Source: Alphaproteobacteria bacterium (lineage in GTDB: Bacteria > Pseudomonadota > Alphaproteobacteria > Puniceispirillales > Puniceispirillaceae). Taken from it: a stretch of 64,000 nt of DNA. The notes below the pieces were generated by a model. The model worked only from the letters and a program-made list of their open reading frames with translations, made no database searches and was not told the origin of the DNA. Positions 61,571 to 64,000 of the stretch are shown here, piece by piece. Every line of letters begins with the position of its first letter. Within the stretch, counting starts at the first letter, position 1. The translations under genes and the position numbers were made by a program. Where the stretch lies: positions 62,001-126,000 of the forward strand of contig RGCC01000001.1 in NCBI GenBank assembly GCA_009919335.1. The letters are read 5' to 3'.

Positions 61571-64000
61571 TTAACTGCAGCCTGTGGTTCCGCCACAGGT
61601 GTTGCATTTCAAACAGGTTCCATTGCGGACAAGGGTAAAGTTCTGACACTCGGGACAGGCTTCGCCCTCATAGCCTTGCATCCGGGCTTGCTGCACGAGG
61701 TCTGCTGCTTTCTGATTGCCCTTCATCACTTTGGCACCGCTAGCGACCTCGCTCGCAGTATCGCTTGCAAGTCCGATTTCGGTTGCTGTTGTTGCCGGGG
61801 CTGGCTGTTTCACCCGCATGGTTTCGGCCTGATCTTCGGGCGCGGCTGCAACAGCTGCACCACGGTCATTCGAATAGACGACGAGCCCCTGCCGCCGGAT
61901 AAAGCCGTGGCTGGTAACGCGGTTCATCAATTCGGACTGATTATCGCCAGTGCCGGTTGTGGTGACGTCCAGATCATCGACATTCACATGACCAAGGTCG
62001 CTGCGGTCGAGATAGGAAATGGCCAGTTCGCGGAATGTGTAATCAAGGATCGACGTCGACATCTTGATCGCATCATTGCCGGTGACGATGCCTTGTGGCT
62101 CAAACCGGGTAAAGGTATAGGCCTCGACAAATTCCTCCAGCGGCACCCCGTATTGCAGGCCGATGGAAACCGCGATGGCAAAATTATTCATCAGCGAGCG
62201 GAAGGCAGCGCCTTCTTTATGCATATCAATGAATACTTCGCCAATACGTCCATTTTCATATTCACCAGTGCGCAGATACACCTTATGTCCGCCAACAGTG
62301 GCCTTTTGCGTATAGCCTTTACGGCGATGCGGCAGGCGTTCGCGTTCGGCACGGATCACCCGTTCAACGACTTTTTCGATGATTTGCGGCGCCGCTGCGG
62401 CCAGTGGCGCATCGACTGTTTCCTCGTCTTCATCGTCAATATCGTCAACCAAACCGGATGACAAAGGCTGGCTGAGTTTTGAGCCATCGCGGTAGAGTGC
62501 GTTAGCTTTCAGGCCAAGCCGCCATGATTGCATATAGGCCTCGCCACATTCCTGAACCGTTGCCGAGTTTGGCATATTGATTGTTTTTGAAATGGCACCA
62601 GAGATAAATGGCTGTGCAGCGGCCATCATGGTGATGTGGCTTTCGACTGACAAGAAGCGTTTGCCAATACGGCCGCAGACATTTGCGCAATCAAAGATTG
62701 GCAGATGCTCATCTTGCAGGTGTGGTGCCCCTTCAAGGGTCATCGCCCCACAAACATGAATATTAGCGGCCTCAACCTCATCTTTGCTAAAGCCCAGATG
62801 CTCTAGCAGGTTAAAGCTGAAATCATTGAGCTGCTCGTCGGTCAGGCCAAGTTTGGTCTTGCAGAAATCAGCCCCCAATGTGAATTGATTGAATACAAAT
62901 TTCACATCAAATGCACTGCCGAGACCGGCCTCAATTTTGGCGATTTCCGCATCGCCAAAGCCTTTATCCTTCAGCGCATTTACTGACACTGACTGGCAGT
63001 TTTTCAGGCTGCCGGATCCGACCGCATAGGTGATAATGTCGTCAATCTGGCTTTGCTGATAACCAAGCCGCTGTAACGCCTCGGGAACCACGCGGTTGAT
63101 GATTTTGAAATAACCACCGCCTGCAAGTTTCTTGAATTTGACGATGGCAAAGTCGGGCTCGATGCCGGTGGTATCGCAATCCATCACCAGACCGATGGTG
63201 CCGGTTGGGGCAATAACAGTGGATTGGGCGTTGCGATACCCATGTTTCTTGCCAAGATCAATCGCCTTATCCCATGCTGCCTTTGCCGCAGCAGGCAGTG
63301 CCTGATCAGGGCAGGACTTGATATCAAGCGGTACTGGCAGGATTTGCAGCCCTTCATAACCACTGGTTTTGCCATGCGCGGCAAGCCGGTGATTATTCAT
63401 GACCCGCAACATATGCTTGGCGTTCTTTTTATAATTCGGGAACGCGCCAACCTCACTGGCAATCTCGGCCGAGGTCGCATAGGCAATACCGGTCATGATC
63501 GCCGAGATTGAGCCACAAATCGCGCGGCCTTCAGGACTGTCATAGGAATGACCTTCGGCCATCAGCAAGCCGCCGATGTTGGCAAAGCCCAGACCAAGTG
63601 TACGGTACTCATAAGACAGCTGGGCAATTTCCTTTGATGGGAATTGGGCCATTAGAACTGAGATTTCCAGTGTTAATGTCCAGAACCGCACGCCATGTTC
63701 AAATGCCGGAATATCAAAGCTTCCGTCTTTTTTACGGAACTGCATCAGGTTCAATGACGCTAGATTACACGCCGTATCATCGAGGAACATATATTCCGAG
63801 CAAGGGTTTGACGCATTGATCCGGCCGCCTTCAGGGCAGGTGTGCCATTCATTGATCGTGGTGTCATATTGCAGGCCTGGATCAGCGCAAGCCCACGCTG
63901 CATGGGCAATTTTTTCCCAAAGATCGGCTGCCTTAATACGCTTGGCAACGCCGCCATCACGGCGCTTGATCAATTCCCAATCACCATTATCCAGCACCGC
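61571..64000 (-). CDS. nrdJ: B12-dependent (class II) ribonucleotide reductase NrdJ, C-terminal part
   Basis: The last about 810 residues of an adenosylcobalamin-dependent ribonucleotide reductase; the N-terminus lies beyond the window. The catalytic loop [24 protein letters not shown] (Asn, Cys and Glu of the active site) is near 63790. Further parts are [24 protein letters not shown] with the PTGTIG turn, and an additional region with [20 protein letters not shown]. The C-terminus carries a zinc-ribbon-like end [23 protein letters not shown] followed by TTGCS, whose Cys residues probably re-reduce the active site. This long vitamin B12 type is the usual one in alphaproteobacteria. It makes deoxyribonucleotide synthesis dependent on B12. 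An intrinsic terminator follows. Confidence 0.95.
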   Translation of the reverse strand, partial: AVLDNGDWELIKRRDGGVAKRIKAADLWEKIAHAAWACADPGLQYDTTINEWHTCPEGGRINASNPCSEYMFLDDTACNLASLNLMQFRKKDGSFDIPAFEHGVRFWTLTLEISVLMAQFPSKEIAQLSYEYRTLGLGFANIGGLLMAEGHSYDSPEGRAICGSISAIMTGIAYATSAEIASEVGAFPNYKKNAKHMLRVMNNHRLAAHGKTSGYEGLQILPVPLDIKSCPDQALPAAAKAAWDKAIDLGKKHGYRNAQSTVIAPTGTIGLVMDCDTTGIEPDFAIVKFKKLAGGGYFKIINRVVPEALQRLGYQQSQIDDIITYAVGSGSLKNCQSVSVNALKDKGFGDAEIAKIEAGLGSAFDVKFVFNQFTLGADFCKTKLGLTDEQLNDFSFNLLEHLGFSKDEVEAANIHVCGAMTLEGAPHLQDEHLPIFDCANVCGRIGKRFLSVESHITMMAAAQPFISGAISKTINMPNSATVQECGEAYMQSWRLGLKANALYRDGSKLSQPLSSGLVDDIDDEDEETVDAPLAAAAPQIIEKVVERVIRAERERLPHRRKGYTQKATVGGHKVYLRTGEYENGRIGEVFIDMHKEGAAFRSLMNNFAIAVSIGLQYGVPLEEFVEAYTFTRFEPQGIVTGNDAIKMSTSILDYTFRELAISYLDRSDLGHVNVDDLDVTTTGTGDNQSELMNRVTSHGFIRRQGLVVYSNDRGAAVAAAPEDQAETMRVKQPAPATTATEIGLASDTASEVASGAKVMKGNQKAADLVQQARMQGYEGEACPECQNFTLVRNGTCLKCNTCGGTTGCS

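Noticed and set aside
61430-62461. A 343-codon open frame on the plus strand opposite nrdJ
   Set aside because: It is fully antisense to strongly conserved nrdJ sequence, has no ribosome site and no family-like motif; it is a by-product of nrdJ codon use.
1-64000. tRNA, rRNA, CRISPR arrays, insertion sequences or prophage
   Set aside because: No TTCGAATC-type T-loop context, no regularly spaced repeats, no transposase, integrase or phage protein was found by reading.

Overview
The window looks like a chromosomal segment of an aerobic marine alphaproteobacterium. Support comes from the alphaproteobacterial gene block smc/dsbA/dciA/mutY, the ccmABCD cytochrome c operon, CarD, an alphaproteobacterial LexA box (GAAC-N7-GAAC) in front of imuA-imuB-dnaE2, and a gene set for methylated osmolyte use. 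A SAR116 (Puniceispirillum-like) origin is my best guess from memory of that gene content; no search was run. I see no rRNA, tRNA, CRISPR array, insertion sequence or prophage.

Layout. 0-11.9 kb: housekeeping genes (smc, dsbA-like, dciA, mutY, purH, chrA, heparinase II/III family, rsmB, DUF1674, DUF1491, dusA, yciB). Four of these (purH, heparinase, rsmB, dusA) are each split into two reading frames, with a conserved stretch missing at the junction. 12.1-18.1 kb: a compact operon for cobalamin-dependent methyl transfer: corrinoid protein, DUF1638, a small 'virulence factor' family protein, a MetF-like reductase, a methyl-tetrahydrofolate methyltransferase and a 2Fe-2S/ASKHA corrinoid reactivase. 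18.1-38.3 kb: ccmABCD, acnA, a Suv3-like helicase, S4 and TerB proteins, ferredoxin, carD, pip, an XRE regulator, xseB-ispA-dxs-tlyA, fabI-aroC, a glycine-zipper protein and pdxH. 38.5-47.9 kb: a dimethylglycine dehydrogenase-like enzyme and a non-pyrrolysine MttB-family methyltransferase, convergent with soxBDAG (heterotetrameric sarcosine oxidase). 48.3-64 kb: M20 amidohydrolase, the SOS mutagenesis operon imuA-imuB-dnaE2, a SPOR-domain D,D-carboxypeptidase, clpS-clpA, a FemAB-like acyltransferase, a RidA-family protein and the C-terminal part of a B12-dependent ribonucleotide reductase (nrdJ).

How the genes work together. The two methyl-group loci form a plausible complete route: a quaternary amine, most likely glycine betaine, is demethylated by the MttB homologue onto the corrinoid protein. 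The methyl group passes to tetrahydrofolate and is oxidised by the MetF-like protein. Dimethylglycine is then taken to sarcosine and glycine by the dehydrogenase and SoxBDAG. The enzymes that must dock on the corrinoid protein (MttB, the folate methyltransferase, the reactivase) each carry a short Arg-rich tail, and the corrinoid protein starts with a strongly acidic segment. I infer an electrostatic docking scheme, which is the most novel idea in the window.

A second theme is sequence slippage. The split genes have junction words readable in both frames, as expected for deletions between short direct repeats. Several genes also hold small in-frame tandem duplications (mutY, helicase). The deletions could be real gene decay or an artefact of amplification or assembly; the sequence alone cannot tell.
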